Of a DNA stretch of 64,000 nt, positions 35,559-44,293 are shown piece by piece. Both the position numbers and the translations under genes were made by a program. The first letter of the stretch is position 1; each line of letters opens with the position of its first letter. The stretch comes from Blautia parvula. Its GTDB lineage: Bacteria > Bacillota > Clostridia > Lachnospirales > Lachnospiraceae. Under the pieces are notes generated by a model. The model was not told where the DNA came from. It saw nothing but the letters and a program-made list of their open reading frames with translations, and did no database searches. The stretch covers positions 1,550,001-1,614,000 of the forward strand of contig NZ_CP084061.1 in the NCBI RefSeq assembly GCF_020215665.1. The letters run 5' to 3'.

Positions 35559-37640
35559 TTATTTGGCAAGCATCATCATAATCTCATTGCTGCGTGCCAC
35601 AAATTTTGTCATCTCTTCCGGAGTGAGCTGTCTGTGGCTCAGCACAGCCAAGTCATAGAGCTGCTCGCAGATGACTTTTGTATTGTCTGTGTCCCCGTTC
35701 TCCAGAACATACTGTACCAGCTTGTTGTTGGCATTCAGTATCAGTGTCTCCTGTCCGCCGAACATGGACGGGTCCATGCCGTACATGTTATACATCTTCA
35801 TCATTTCCTGCATACGGCGGCTTTCCTCTGAAACGGTCATCATGGAAGAAACGTTCTCATTTTTCAGTTTCTCCACCTTGACTGTCAGGTTCTCTTTATT
35901 CAACACTTTCTTGAACAGCTCGGAGAGTGTCTTTGTCTCCTCCTCAAGTGCTGCCGCGTCCTCCTCTTTTACGGATTCATTTATATCCGCATCAATGCGC
36001 AGGAATCTTACATTCTCCTTAAGCTGCTCTACATGGGAGATAAACGGAGAGTCAATATTGTGCTTCATGATAACAGCATCCTGACCCTGTTCCCTGAACA
36101 TATTAATGTACTGGCTCTGCTGTACCTCGTCGGTCACATAGTAAACATTGGTCTTCTCAGGCTCTTTTTCCTCTTCGTCTTTCTTGTCTCCCTCAGCGCC
36201 TTCTTCTTTTGTCTCCTCAACCGTGGTCTCTTCTGCCTCTTTTGCATCTTCCGGTTTTTCATTCTCTTTGATGCAGTCTTCCAGAGTCAAATATTTGCCG
36301 TCAATATTCTTGTACAGGATGTAGTCCATCATTCTCTCAGAGAACTTGGTGTCTTTTAAGCAGCCGAATTTGATGAACGGGCTGATATCATCCCAGTATT
36401 TTTCATAGTTTTCTCTGTCTGTCTTGCACATGCCGGACAGTTTATCAGCCACCTTCTTGCTGATATAATCAGAGATTTTCTTTACAAATCCGTCATTCTG
36501 CAGCGCACTTCTGGATACGTTCAGAGGCAGATCCGGGCAGTCGATGACACCCTTTAACAGCATCAGAAACTCAGGAATGACTTCTTTGATATTATCCGCA
36601 ATGAATACCTGATTGTTGTACAGTTTGATGGTTCCCTCAATGGATTCGTACTCCATATTGATTTTCGGGAAGTACAGGATACCTTTCAGATTGAAGGGGT
36701 AATCCATATTCAGGTGGATCCAGAACAGCGGCTCCTTGTAATCCATGAATACTTTCCTGTAGAAGTCCTTATACTCCTCATCGGTGCACTCATTGGGATG
36801 TTTTGTCCAAAGCGGATGGGTATCACTGAGAGATACCGGGCGCTTATTGATCTTAACTTTATCCCGGGCAGGAGATACCTCAACGATCTCTTTCTCGCCG
36901 TTCTCGTTTTCCTTCTCCTCTGTCTTGGCCTCCTCGTGGATATGCTCAACCACCACGTCGTCATCTCTTAAATCAGCCTCGTCGATGGTCTCATATTCCT
37001 GCTCTGCGTTAGCTTTTGACAGGAAAATTTCAACAGGCATGAAGGAACAGTATTTTTCAATGATTTCCCTTGCACGGTATTCATTGGCAAACTCCAGAGC
37101 GTCCTCATTGAGGAACAGGGTGATCTCTGTACCGACTTTGGTACGATTTCCCTCACCGATCTCATATTCCGTGCCGCCGTCACATTCCCAGTGTACCGGT
37201 ACGGCATCTTCCTTGTAGGAAAGTGTATCGATATGAACCTCGTCCGCTACCATGAAAGCGGAGTAGAATCCCAGACCGAAATGTCCGATGATCTGGTCTT
37301 CGTTTGTCTTGTCCTTATATTTCTCCAGGAACTCTGTTGCACCGGAAAATGCAATCTGAGTGATGTATTCTTCCACCTCATCAGCAGTCATACCAAGACC
37401 GGTATCAATGAACTTCAGTGTCTTCTCTTCCGGATTCACGATCACTTCAATCTTGTTCTTATGTCCTTCCGGGAATGTATACTCACCCATAACTTCCAGT
37501 TTTTTCAGTTTGGTGATGGCATCACATCCGTTGGAAATCATCTCACGGAAAAAAATGTCATGGTCAGAATACAACCATTTCTTGATGATCGGAAAAATAT
37601 TGTCGCTATTAATTGATAAGGTACCACGCTTGTTAGCCAT
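35559..37640 (-). CDS. htpG: Chaperone HtpG (Hsp90)
   Basis: 693 residues from the ATG at 37640 (AAAGGAG upstream). The N-terminal GHKL ATPase domain shows FFREMISNGCDAI, FIDTGLGMTADEV and IGHFGLGFYSAFMV. The middle domain (about 270-500) includes LNVSRSALQ, and a C-terminal dimerisation domain follows. An acidic E/K-rich insertion (about residues 485-520) sits between the middle and C-terminal parts. A cytosolic ATP-dependent chaperone, transcribed alone behind a CIRCE element. Confidence 0.96.
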   Translation of the reverse strand: MANKRGTLSINSDNIFPIIKKWLYSDHDIFFREMISNGCDAITKLKKLEVMGEYTFPEGHKNKIEVIVNPEEKTLKFIDTGLGMTADEVEEYITQIAFSGATEFLEKYKDKTNEDQIIGHFGLGFYSAFMVADEVHIDTLSYKEDAVPVHWECDGGTEYEIGEGNRTKVGTEITLFLNEDALEFANEYRAREIIEKYCSFMPVEIFLSKANAEQEYETIDEADLRDDDVVVEHIHEEAKTEEKENENGEKEIVEVSPARDKVKINKRPVSLSDTHPLWTKHPNECTDEEYKDFYRKVFMDYKEPLFWIHLNMDYPFNLKGILYFPKINMEYESIEGTIKLYNNQVFIADNIKEVIPEFLMLLKGVIDCPDLPLNVSRSALQNDGFVKKISDYISKKVADKLSGMCKTDRENYEKYWDDISPFIKFGCLKDTKFSERMMDYILYKNIDGKYLTLEDCIKENEKPEDAKEAEETTVEETKEEGAEGDKKDEEEKEPEKTNVYYVTDEVQQSQYINMFREQGQDAVIMKHNIDSPFISHVEQLKENVRFLRIDADINESVKEEDAAALEEETKTLSELFKKVLNKENLTVKVEKLKNENVSSMMTVSEESRRMQEMMKMYNMYGMDPSMFGGQETLILNANNKLVQYVLENGDTDNTKVICEQLYDLAVLSHRQLTPEEMTKFVARSNEIMMMLAK

Positions 37641-37723
37641 GATATGCATCTCCTTTGCCTTTTCTGTGTGATTTTATTTTTTATTGCAAAAAACCTTACT
37701 CCAGTTTTCTGCTGCTAAAAATA

Positions 37724-37752
37724 ATATTAATACCAGGGGGAGGAAAAGTCAA
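37724..37752 (-). promoter_or_regulatory. Candidate htpG promoter
   Basis: On the minus strand TTGACT (37747-37752) and TAATAT (37724-37729) are spaced by 17 bases, about 85 bases upstream of the htpG start and just downstream of the CIRCE element. Confidence 0.6.
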
Positions 37753-37759
37753 GAGAAAA

Positions 37760-37786
37760 TTAGCACTCAATCTAATTGAGTGCTAA
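37760..37786 (-). promoter_or_regulatory. CIRCE element (HrcA operator)
   Basis: TTAGCACTC and GAGTGCTAA are separated by nine bases, an exact match to the CIRCE consensus. This is the binding site of the heat-shock repressor HrcA. Confidence 0.93.
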
Positions 37787-37830
37787 CAAATTTTTATTAA
37801 GATTATAAACAAATTATAAATTCAGATTCT

Positions 37831-38481
37831 TTAATCCCTGTTGTCTATTTTCTGTGCCACAATAAATATATTCGGCGGATTTCTGTGCAGGTTTACGATT
37901 TCCAGCACAAGAAATCCCTTTTTCTGTATTTTTCTCATAAGACCGATTGGTGTGTCAAAAGCCACATAGGGCATCAGATGTAGCTTGCTTTTCAAAAACT
38001 TTTTCACGGAATCCTTTGAAAAATTCCTGCCCAGGCAGTCTGTGGCAGAGATAAACACGCCGCCCGGCTTGAGAAGAGACCATATTTTTTCCAGGACTTC
38101 ATCCCTGTCTGAGAGGTATAACAGCACATTGAACGCGGTGACCACATCAAAGCTTTCCGGTTCACCGCTGAAATTCATCAGGTCCGTATGACAAAAGGTA
38201 ATATTCCGGCACTCTTCCTGTGCTGCCTTCTGCACTGCTTTTTCCATCATCTCCTCTGAGGTATCAATCGCCACGATCTCCTTCACCTTCTGCGAGATGG
38301 GAATGGTGGTGTTGCCCGTGCCGCATCCGAAATCCAGGACCTTTGCCTCCTCGTTCAGATACGGCAGTGTACGTTTCACTGTCTTTTTATATGCTTTTTT
38401 ATAGACCTTCCATACCTGGTCATCGTAAACTCTGGACCTCCTGTTCCAGAAATATTCATTGTCTGATGGTCTTTTTGACAT
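37831..38481 (-). CDS. Class I SAM-dependent methyltransferase
   Basis: 216 residues from the ATG at 38481 (AAAGGGG upstream). Motif I is VLDFGCGTGNTT, then motif II IVAIDTSEEMMEKA and a post-motif segment DVVTAFNVLLYLSD. This is the generic small-molecule methyltransferase fold (methyltransferase 11/25). The substrate is unknown. It lies between the htpG promoter and the aldehyde dehydrogenase gene on the same strand. Confidence 0.88.
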   Translation of the reverse strand: MSKRPSDNEYFWNRRSRVYDDQVWKVYKKAYKKTVKRTLPYLNEEAKVLDFGCGTGNTTIPISQKVKEIVAIDTSEEMMEKAVQKAAQEECRNITFCHTDLMNFSGEPESFDVVTAFNVLLYLSDRDEVLEKIWSLLKPGGVFISATDCLGRNFSKDSVKKFLKSKLHLMPYVAFDTPIGLMRKIQKKGFLVLEIVNLHRNPPNIFIVAQKIDNRD

Positions 38482-38534
38482 CTTATGTTTCCCCTTTCTG
38501 AAATTACTGCGGACTGCTGCCGCTGTATGAAACC

Positions 38535-39902
38535 TTATAAAAATCTGCGGAGCAGCCACTCTTTCCCCTCCGTGTAAGGCTGATAACGGATGGGCAGATC
38601 GATACGGTCTGACTTCTTCACCACGCTTTTTTTATGGCTGAAAGTATCAAAGCTTTCTCTTCCGTGATAGCTTCCCATGCCGCTGCCGCCCACACCGCCG
38701 AAGCCCATATGCGGAGTAGCCAGATGAATGATGGTGTCATTGATACAGCCTCCGCCAAAGGAGAGATTCCCAAGAACCTTCCGTTCGGTCTTCTTATCTC
38801 TGGTAAAAAGGTAGAGGGCCAAAGGCTTTTCCCTCTCTTTTACAAACTGAAGCGCTTCCTGTATCTCTTTAAACGTCAGCACAGGAAGCACAGGACCGAA
38901 GATTTCTTCCTGCATGACCGGCGATTTTTCCGTGATGCCTGTCAGTACCGTAGGCGCAATCTGCAGTCGTTTTTCGTCCCCATAACCGCCGATCTCAGCC
39001 TTTTCATCTCTCAGAAGCCCCATGACCCTATGGTAATGTTTCTCATTGATCATACGGGGATAATCCGGGTTTTTCAAAGGCGCCTCACCGAACATCTCCC
39101 TGATATAATGTCTGACATATACCAGAAATTCTTCTTTGGCCCCTTCCTGCACGAGCAGATAATCCGGTGCCACACAGGTCTGTCCGCTGTTCAAATATTT
39201 ACCGAAGACCAGTCTTTTCGCCGCCATCTTCAGATTAGCTGTCCTGTCCACAATACAGGGGCTTTTGCCGCCCAGTTCCAAGGTCACCGGTGTCAGATAA
39301 CGGGCCGCCTTTTCCATCACCAGCCTGCCCACTGTCACGCCTCCGGTGAAGAAAATATAATCAAACCGCTGCTCCAAAAGCTCCTGGTTCTCCGCCCGTC
39401 CGCCTTCCACCACACACACAAACTCCGGCGGAAATGCCTGGCGGATCATCTTCGCGATCACAGCCGATACATGCCCCGAGTAAGCAGAAGGTTTCAAAAT
39501 GCAGCAGTTCCCGGCAGCAATGGCCCCGATCAGAGGATCCAGACAGAGCATAAAAGGATAATTCCACGGTGCCATGACCAGTACCACACCATAAGGCTCA
39601 TGCGTCACAAAACTCCTTGCCGGAAACTGTGCCAGTGGTGTGTGGACAGTCTTATCCTTCATCCACGATCTCAGGTGTCGCTTCACAAAAGACAGCTCAC
39701 TTAAAACCATCCCCACCTCTGTCATATAAGACTCAAAAGAAGACTTATGCAGATCCTGATACAGCGCATGCCGGATTTCTCCTTCATGCTTCTTTATACT
39801 CTTCTCCAGCCGTTCAAGTGCCCGGAGTCTGAAAGCCAAAGTCAGGGTACATCCCTTATCGAAAAATTTTCTCTGACACTGCACCAGTTTATCTATTTCC
39901 AT
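38535..39902 (-). CDS. NAD(P)-dependent aldehyde dehydrogenase (ALDH3-like)
   Basis: 455 residues from the ATG at 39902 (AGAGGA six bases upstream). APWNYPFMLCLDPLIGAI and KPSAYSGH bind the cofactor, TLELGGKSPCIVD carries the general base Glu, and NSGQTCVAPDYLLV the catalytic Cys. The short length and C-terminal GMGSYHGRESFDTFSHKKS match the ALDH3/CALDH branch that oxidises medium- and long-chain aldehydes. The 73-bp repeat array begins about 145 bases upstream of its start. Confidence 0.93.
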   Translation of the reverse strand: MEIDKLVQCQRKFFDKGCTLTLAFRLRALERLEKSIKKHEGEIRHALYQDLHKSSFESYMTEVGMVLSELSFVKRHLRSWMKDKTVHTPLAQFPARSFVTHEPYGVVLVMAPWNYPFMLCLDPLIGAIAAGNCCILKPSAYSGHVSAVIAKMIRQAFPPEFVCVVEGGRAENQELLEQRFDYIFFTGGVTVGRLVMEKAARYLTPVTLELGGKSPCIVDRTANLKMAAKRLVFGKYLNSGQTCVAPDYLLVQEGAKEEFLVYVRHYIREMFGEAPLKNPDYPRMINEKHYHRVMGLLRDEKAEIGGYGDEKRLQIAPTVLTGITEKSPVMQEEIFGPVLPVLTFKEIQEALQFVKEREKPLALYLFTRDKKTERKVLGNLSFGGGCINDTIIHLATPHMGFGGVGGSGMGSYHGRESFDTFSHKKSVVKKSDRIDLPIRYQPYTEGKEWLLRRFL

Positions 39903-40047
39903 ATTCATTCCTCTTTTCTGCACTTTTTCCTTATTGTAATACATTTTTTCGAAAAGAACAAGGTATGCCGGCGTTACAGCCTTTCGGTTTCATAGCAGCA
40001 AAAGCAACGGTTCGGCTTGCCTTTACTGTTACGGAACATTAAGGAAT

Positions 40048-40528
40048 GCCTATAATTTTAAGATGTTAAATTGAAATAATAGGTAAAGCAGAAAGAAAAT
40101 TTAGCCAGGAACTTAAGAGATACCTATAATTTTAAAATCTTGGATTGAAATATAGGTAAAGCAGGAAGAAAAATTGGTCAGGAACTTAAGAGATACCTAT
40201 AATTTTAAAATCTCGGATTGAAATATAGGTAAAGCAGGAAGAAAAATTGGTCAGGAACTTAAGAAATACCTATAATTTTAAAATCTCAGATTGAAATATA
40301 GGTAAAGCAGGAAGAAAAATTGGTCAGGAACTTAAGAAATACCTATAATTTTAAAATCTTGGATTAAAATATAGGTAAAGCAGGAAGAAAAATTGGTCAG
40401 AAACTTAAGAAATACCTATAATTCTAAAAGGTTAGAGTTGTATAGTAGGTAAAGCAGGAAAAGAATCTGATCAGAATCTCCAGAAATACCTATAATTCTA
40501 AGATATTGGAACGGAATAGCAGGTAATC
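40048..40528. repeat. Tandem array of seven 73-bp units, each with a dyad
   Basis: The motif CCTATAATT recurs with its first base at 40049, 40123, 40196, 40269, 40342, 40415 and 40489 (steps of 73-74). Each unit has a roughly 36-base near-palindrome opening with ACCTAT and closing with ATAGGT or a variant ending AGGT. An inner AATC/GATT pairing is seen in the central copies. A 37-base linker follows (aaagcaggaagaaaaattgg, then tcaggaacttaagaaat). Central copies are nearly identical; the outer copies have diverged. 73 is not a multiple of three and no frame stays open. Confidence 0.9.
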
Positions 40529-40822
40529 TTTCATAGGCCAAGCCAGGCTCACTGGAAATGTCGGGACTTTCTGGATTTTTTGCACTTTCTCAAATGGCAC
40601 GGAAAAATCGTGTAGGAAAAGAAGGTGGTTTTTCTTATATTTTACCGGCCAGTTGAATAGGATTTTTTCTTTTGCAGCAGAAGAGGCCGAAAAAAGGCAC
40701 AATATCCCATCATACCTTTTTTCGGCCACACCCATCTGCATTACATTTCTATGCCACTTCAGCCGGCATTCATTTAAACACTTTCGCCGGCACGCAGTCC
40801 TCAATTTTCTGCCCCGATTCTA
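40529..40822. other. Non-coding stretch with inverted repeats
   Basis: No supported gene is seen here. It holds a perfect 13-base inverted repeat GGCCGAAAAAAGG/CCTTTTTTCGGCC (40685-40697 and 40715-40727). A shorter GCCGGC pair (40762-40767, 40786-40791) may close the transcript of the small acidic gene. Together with the array it makes the longest gene-free stretch of the window. Confidence 0.6.
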
Positions 40823-41086
40823 TCAGCCTTCCACGATCAAATACTGACCGTTCGGAAGCACAAAAACCTCACTTGCCTCCTCAATCTCGTCCAGTGACAT
40901 TCCATCCACATCCATCCCGTTTTCCTCAAAATAATCCCGGACTTCCTCAATAGAGTCCACTACAACTGCCATGCAGTCCTCCAGGAAGGCTTCCGCCTCC
41001 TCCACAGTCTCCGCCACCGGCTCGGCAAAAAGCTGCCCCTGATTCTGTAAAAATGTGAGTAAGCATTCATCGCTGAATTCGTTCAT
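40823..41086 (-). CDS. Small acidic protein of unknown function
   Basis: 87 residues, very acidic. It opens MNEFSDECLLTFLQNQGQLF and has VAETVEEAEAFLEDCMAVVV, a middle SIEEVRDYFEENGMDVDGM and a C-terminal strand FVLPNGQYLIVEG. The conserved look suggests a real small family with an alpha/beta fold, but I cannot assign it. Its ATG overlaps the stop of the Cof-type phosphatase gene by four bases, so the two are translationally coupled. Confidence 0.7.
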   Translation of the reverse strand: MNEFSDECLLTFLQNQGQLFAEPVAETVEEAEAFLEDCMAVVVDSIEEVRDYFEENGMDVDGMSLDEIEEASEVFVLPNGQYLIVEG

Positions 41087-41871
41087 TCTGCATATCCTCC
41101 TTTAATAATTATTTTATTTAAAACGGTTTCCACCCGTTTTGTTTCTGCTCTGCACGCCTTTTTCACTGCATCCTTCGCGTCGCCTGCCGCATAACTGTAC
41201 TTTACCTTTGACAGCATCTCCAGGTCGTTATAGTTGTCGCCAAAGGCTGCGCACTCCTCCGGCTTTATCTGCAGGCTCTGCTGCAGAATCTGCATGGCGT
41301 TTCCTTTATCCGCGCCTTTCGGCATCATATCCAGCCAGGCGAATCCGGAGGTGACAACTGTGGCCCGCTCCCCGAATTTTTCTTTCCAGTAGGGGTAGAT
41401 ATTCTCCACGCCCGCCTCCTCATACACCGATATCTTCAGGTATGGCTCCTCTATATGAAAAATATCATCCATCAGAGTCACATCATTTTTTACAAAATTG
41501 GCAATATGGTCATAAAAAGAGGGCTTCTTTGGCTGGATGTAGCATGTACTCTCACCGGAGACCAGTGCCTCCGCGCTTTCCTTCTCCAGTATGCTTTCCA
41601 GTATCTCATCTCCTAATGTCCTGTCAAACACATCTTTATGTAGGACTCTGCCCTGATAGACCACAAGTGCGCCATTTTCACAAATATATGCAATATCATC
41701 CTTCACAGGCTCAAACAGTCTTCGCAGATTGGGATACTGCCTGCCGCTGGCTGCCGCAAATAAAATGCCCATTTCGGATAATTTTTTGATCATTGCAACC
41801 GCTTCCCGGGAGATTTCCCTTGTTCCCTGCAGAAGCGTCCCGTCCAAATCACTGGCAATGAGTTTCAGCAT
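41083..41871 (-). CDS. Cof-type HAD-IIB phosphatase
   Basis: 262 residues from the ATG at 41871 (AAGGAGA upstream). ASDLDGTLLQG carries the nucleophile and general-acid aspartates (motif I). The cap region is of the C2B type, and CAAFGDNYNDLEMLSKV is motif IV. Cof proteins dephosphorylate sugar phosphates, pyridoxal phosphate or thiamine-pathway intermediates. It overlaps the preceding HAD gene and the following small acidic gene. Confidence 0.9.
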   Translation of the reverse strand: MLKLIASDLDGTLLQGTREISREAVAMIKKLSEMGILFAAASGRQYPNLRRLFEPVKDDIAYICENGALVVYQGRVLHKDVFDRTLGDEILESILEKESAEALVSGESTCYIQPKKPSFYDHIANFVKNDVTLMDDIFHIEEPYLKISVYEEAGVENIYPYWKEKFGERATVVTSGFAWLDMMPKGADKGNAMQILQQSLQIKPEECAAFGDNYNDLEMLSKVKYSYAAGDAKDAVKKACRAETKRVETVLNKIIIKGGYAE

Positions 41872-42532
41872 GGTTTCTCTCCTTTGCAAATGCCAGTACC
41901 TCGTCCGGTCTGTCCACTATTTTTTTCGCCTCATGCTCCTCAAGCTCTCTTCTCGGGCGAAATCCCCATGTAACGCCTACGGTAAACATACCCGCTGCCT
42001 TTCCGGTATCCATATCCGTGTTGGTATCCCCCAGATACAGACATTCCTCCGGAGTGACGCCAAGCCTGTCTGCAATGGCCAGCGCCCCCACAGGCGAAGG
42101 CTTTCTCGGCACTTGGGCGGTCTGGCCCTGCACTTCATCGAACAGGCCCTCTCCGAAAATCTTCTTCACAACATCCACTGCTGCGTGATGAGGCTTATTG
42201 GAAAATACAGCGATCCGTATTCCCTCCTCCTTCAGTCCCCGAAGCAGTTCCAGAATACCCTCAAAGGGCTTTACATGGTAAAAGGGGTCCTCCTCGAACC
42301 ATTTCCTGTAAAGCACTCTCGCCTCCTCATAATCCACCTTGTCAGTGCCTTTGGAGGCTTTTAAGATCCGTTTTACCAGTTCATCGGCTCCGTCCCCTGC
42401 ATAATAATTATACTCCTGAATCGGCTGTTCGGGAAGCCCATAATGGCGAAGAAGCCTGTTTCCCACAACACCGATGGATTCCACTGTGTCCGCGATCGTT
42501 CCGTCCAAATCAAATATACATGCCCGAATCAT
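41849..42532 (-). CDS. HAD-IA hydrolase (phosphoglycolate-phosphatase-like)
   Basis: 227 residues from the ATG at 42532, overlapping the Maf stop by four bases (ATGA) with GGAG eight bases upstream. CIFDLDGTIADT is motif I, VFSNKPHHAA motif II, and ECLYLGDTNTDMDTGKAAG motif IV, the Gph-type layout with a helical cap. The likely substrate is a small phosphate ester such as 2-phosphoglycolate. It belongs to a Maf-HAD-Cof-acidic protein operon. Confidence 0.9.
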   Translation of the reverse strand: MIRACIFDLDGTIADTVESIGVVGNRLLRHYGLPEQPIQEYNYYAGDGADELVKRILKASKGTDKVDYEEARVLYRKWFEEDPFYHVKPFEGILELLRGLKEEGIRIAVFSNKPHHAAVDVVKKIFGEGLFDEVQGQTAQVPRKPSPVGALAIADRLGVTPEECLYLGDTNTDMDTGKAAGMFTVGVTWGFRPRRELEEHEAKKIVDRPDEVLAFAKERNHAETHCQ

Positions 42533-43122
42533 GAATGCCACTCCTTTATGTCTATTCCCATCTGTTTTAATTCCTGATAGAGCCTTGCCAGGGGAAGTCC
42601 GACCACATTGCTGTAATCACCATCTATCTTCTCCACAAAGACTGCGGATTTTCCCTGAATCCCATAGGCGCCCGCCTTGTCCATAGGCTCCCCGGTCCTC
42701 ACATAGGCGTCAATCTCCTCCCCGGTCATGGGATAAAAGACGACCTCTGTCTTCTCATAAAAGCTCTTCTGCGTTACCGTGCCGCCCTGCCGTAACAGAA
42801 GGGTCACGCCTGTGTATACCTGATGGGTATTGCCCTGGAGACGTAAAAGCATATCCCGGGCCATGGCTGCGTCCGCCGGTTTTCCCAGAATGGAATCCTG
42901 AAATGCCACCACAGTGTCTGCTCCGATCACCAGCACATCCCCGGATGTCCTCTCAAAAACTTCATTTCCCTTACAGCGGGACAGTTCCTGTACTACTTCC
43001 CGGGGAACACTGGACGTCATAATTTCCTCCGCATTGCTCGGGCAGACTTCAAAGACAGCCCCAATCTGCTCCAGCAGTTCCCTGCGTCTGGGAGAAGCAC
43101 TGGCTAATATTATTTTTCTCAT
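42529..43122 (-). CDS. maf: Maf family nucleotide pyrophosphatase
   Basis: 197 residues. The N-terminal LASASPRRRELLEQIG is the Maf signature. VIGADTVVAF and FYPMTGEEIDAYVRTGEPMDK complete the pocket, and GAYGIQGKSAVFVEKIDGDY is the C-terminal motif. Maf proteins hydrolyse dTTP/UTP or modified nucleotides and influence septum formation. It is the first gene of the HAD operon. The 250-base divergent region upstream holds the promoter of the plus-strand Cof gene. Confidence 0.94.
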   Translation of the reverse strand: MRKIILASASPRRRELLEQIGAVFEVCPSNAEEIMTSSVPREVVQELSRCKGNEVFERTSGDVLVIGADTVVAFQDSILGKPADAAMARDMLLRLQGNTHQVYTGVTLLLRQGGTVTQKSFYEKTEVVFYPMTGEEIDAYVRTGEPMDKAGAYGIQGKSAVFVEKIDGDYSNVVGLPLARLYQELKQMGIDIKEWHS

Positions 43123-43301
43123 TTATGCTCCCTGCCTCCTATTCATGCTTTTTTAAGTATAGCGTCTCTCACTCTTCCATGCAATATAATTTTTTGCCAA
43201 ATTTTTCATCTGTGTTTTACAAAATCTGATATTATTTTACCAGAATCCCGTTGAAATATTCAGCCGGATATTTCCCGTCCCGCGCAGGAACTTATGTTCC
43301 C

Positions 43302-43330
43302 TTGGAAAAACAGAAAATATGGGATATAAT
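43302..43330 (+). promoter_or_regulatory. Promoter of the plus-strand Cof-type gene
   Basis: TTGGAA and TATAAT are spaced by 17 bases, 42 bases upstream of the ATG at 43373. The rest of the divergent gap (43123-43301) shows nothing distinctive. Confidence 0.65.
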
Positions 43331-43372
43331 AAACACCAGGTAACCCCTCAACAAAGAATAAAGGAGTGCTCT

Positions 43373-44176
43373 ATGAAAATACTTTTTACTGATCTGGACG
43401 GCACACTGCTCAACGACGAAAAACAGATTCCGGAAGAAAATTCCATTGCTGTAAAGCAGACTCTTCAGAACGGAAATGCTGTGGTACTCTGCACGGGCCG
43501 CTCCTATTTTTCCGCCAAAAAGTTTGTGGACAGACTTGGACTGAACCGGGAAGGATGCTATGCCATTCTCTACAACGGAGGCATGATTTACGACTGCTGC
43601 AGCGGGGAGATTCTCTATCAGAACACCATGCCTCTGTCCTATGTAAAATACATTTTTGACCAGGCCGCCCGCTTTGGCCTCTACTGCCAGACCTATGAGG
43701 GGGATTATGTGGTCACCCCTGAGGACCGGCCGGAAGCGGCTCAGTACCACTGGTCTTCCCAGATGGAGGTGCGGGTGGATCCGGACCTTCTGGAGCATCT
43801 GAAGGAGGAGCCTGTGAAGGTGCTGACCTCCTGTCTGGACGACAGAAAAAAGCATGAGGCATACCGTGACGCTATGCTTCCGTGGGCCAAAGGAAAGGTT
43901 TCCATCTTTTTCTCCAGTGAATATTATCTGGAACATGTGATGGAGGGTGTTTCAAAAGGCGCTGCCATCCGCTGGCTCTGCCGGTATCTGCATGTGCCCA
44001 TAGAGCAGACCATAGGCGCAGGGGACGCGGAAAACGACCTGTCCATGCTGGATGCCGCAGGCTTTGCCGTGTGCATGAAAAACGGCACCCCGGAGGCAAA
44101 AAAACACGCGGATTATATTACCCGGCGTGACAACAACCAGGGCGGTGTGGCGGAAATCATTGAAAAATTCATGTAA
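43373..44176 (+). CDS. Cof-type HAD-IIB phosphatase
   Basis: 267 residues from the ATG at 43373 (AAAGGAG six bases upstream). FTDLDGTLLNDEKQI is motif I, VLCTGRSYFSA motif II, and IGAGDAENDLSMLDAAGF motif IV. It is a paralogue-type of the minus-strand Cof gene but clearly divergent. The substrate is unknown. It is separated from the following YtxH-like gene by 117 bases of AT-rich DNA. Confidence 0.9.
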   Translation: MKILFTDLDGTLLNDEKQIPEENSIAVKQTLQNGNAVVLCTGRSYFSAKKFVDRLGLNREGCYAILYNGGMIYDCCSGEILYQNTMPLSYVKYIFDQAARFGLYCQTYEGDYVVTPEDRPEAAQYHWSSQMEVRVDPDLLEHLKEEPVKVLTSCLDDRKKHEAYRDAMLPWAKGKVSIFFSSEYYLEHVMEGVSKGAAIRWLCRYLHVPIEQTIGAGDAENDLSMLDAAGFAVCMKNGTPEAKKHADYITRRDNNQGGVAEIIEKFM

Positions 44177-44293
44177 AACAACACTTTTTAGCAAATTTCA
44201 TGTAAAATTTATGAATTAGGTCTTCCAATATTCTGTTAAAAAGTATTATAATGGTAATACTAAAAATAGTCATTTGAAAGGAAAGGGATTAAT

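Noticed and set aside
38634-39704. A 356-codon plus-strand frame antisense to the aldehyde dehydrogenase
   Set aside because: It is a shadow of the ALDH coding pattern without motifs or ribosome site.
40048-40528. CRISPR array
   Set aside because: A roughly 36-base dyad alternates with 37-base segments, but the segments between are nearly identical to one another and no cas genes are present, so they are not spacers.
40490-40804. A 104-codon minus-strand open frame between the array and the acidic gene
   Set aside because: It overlaps the last repeat unit and the 13-base inverted repeat, has no ribosome site, and reads like translated structured DNA.
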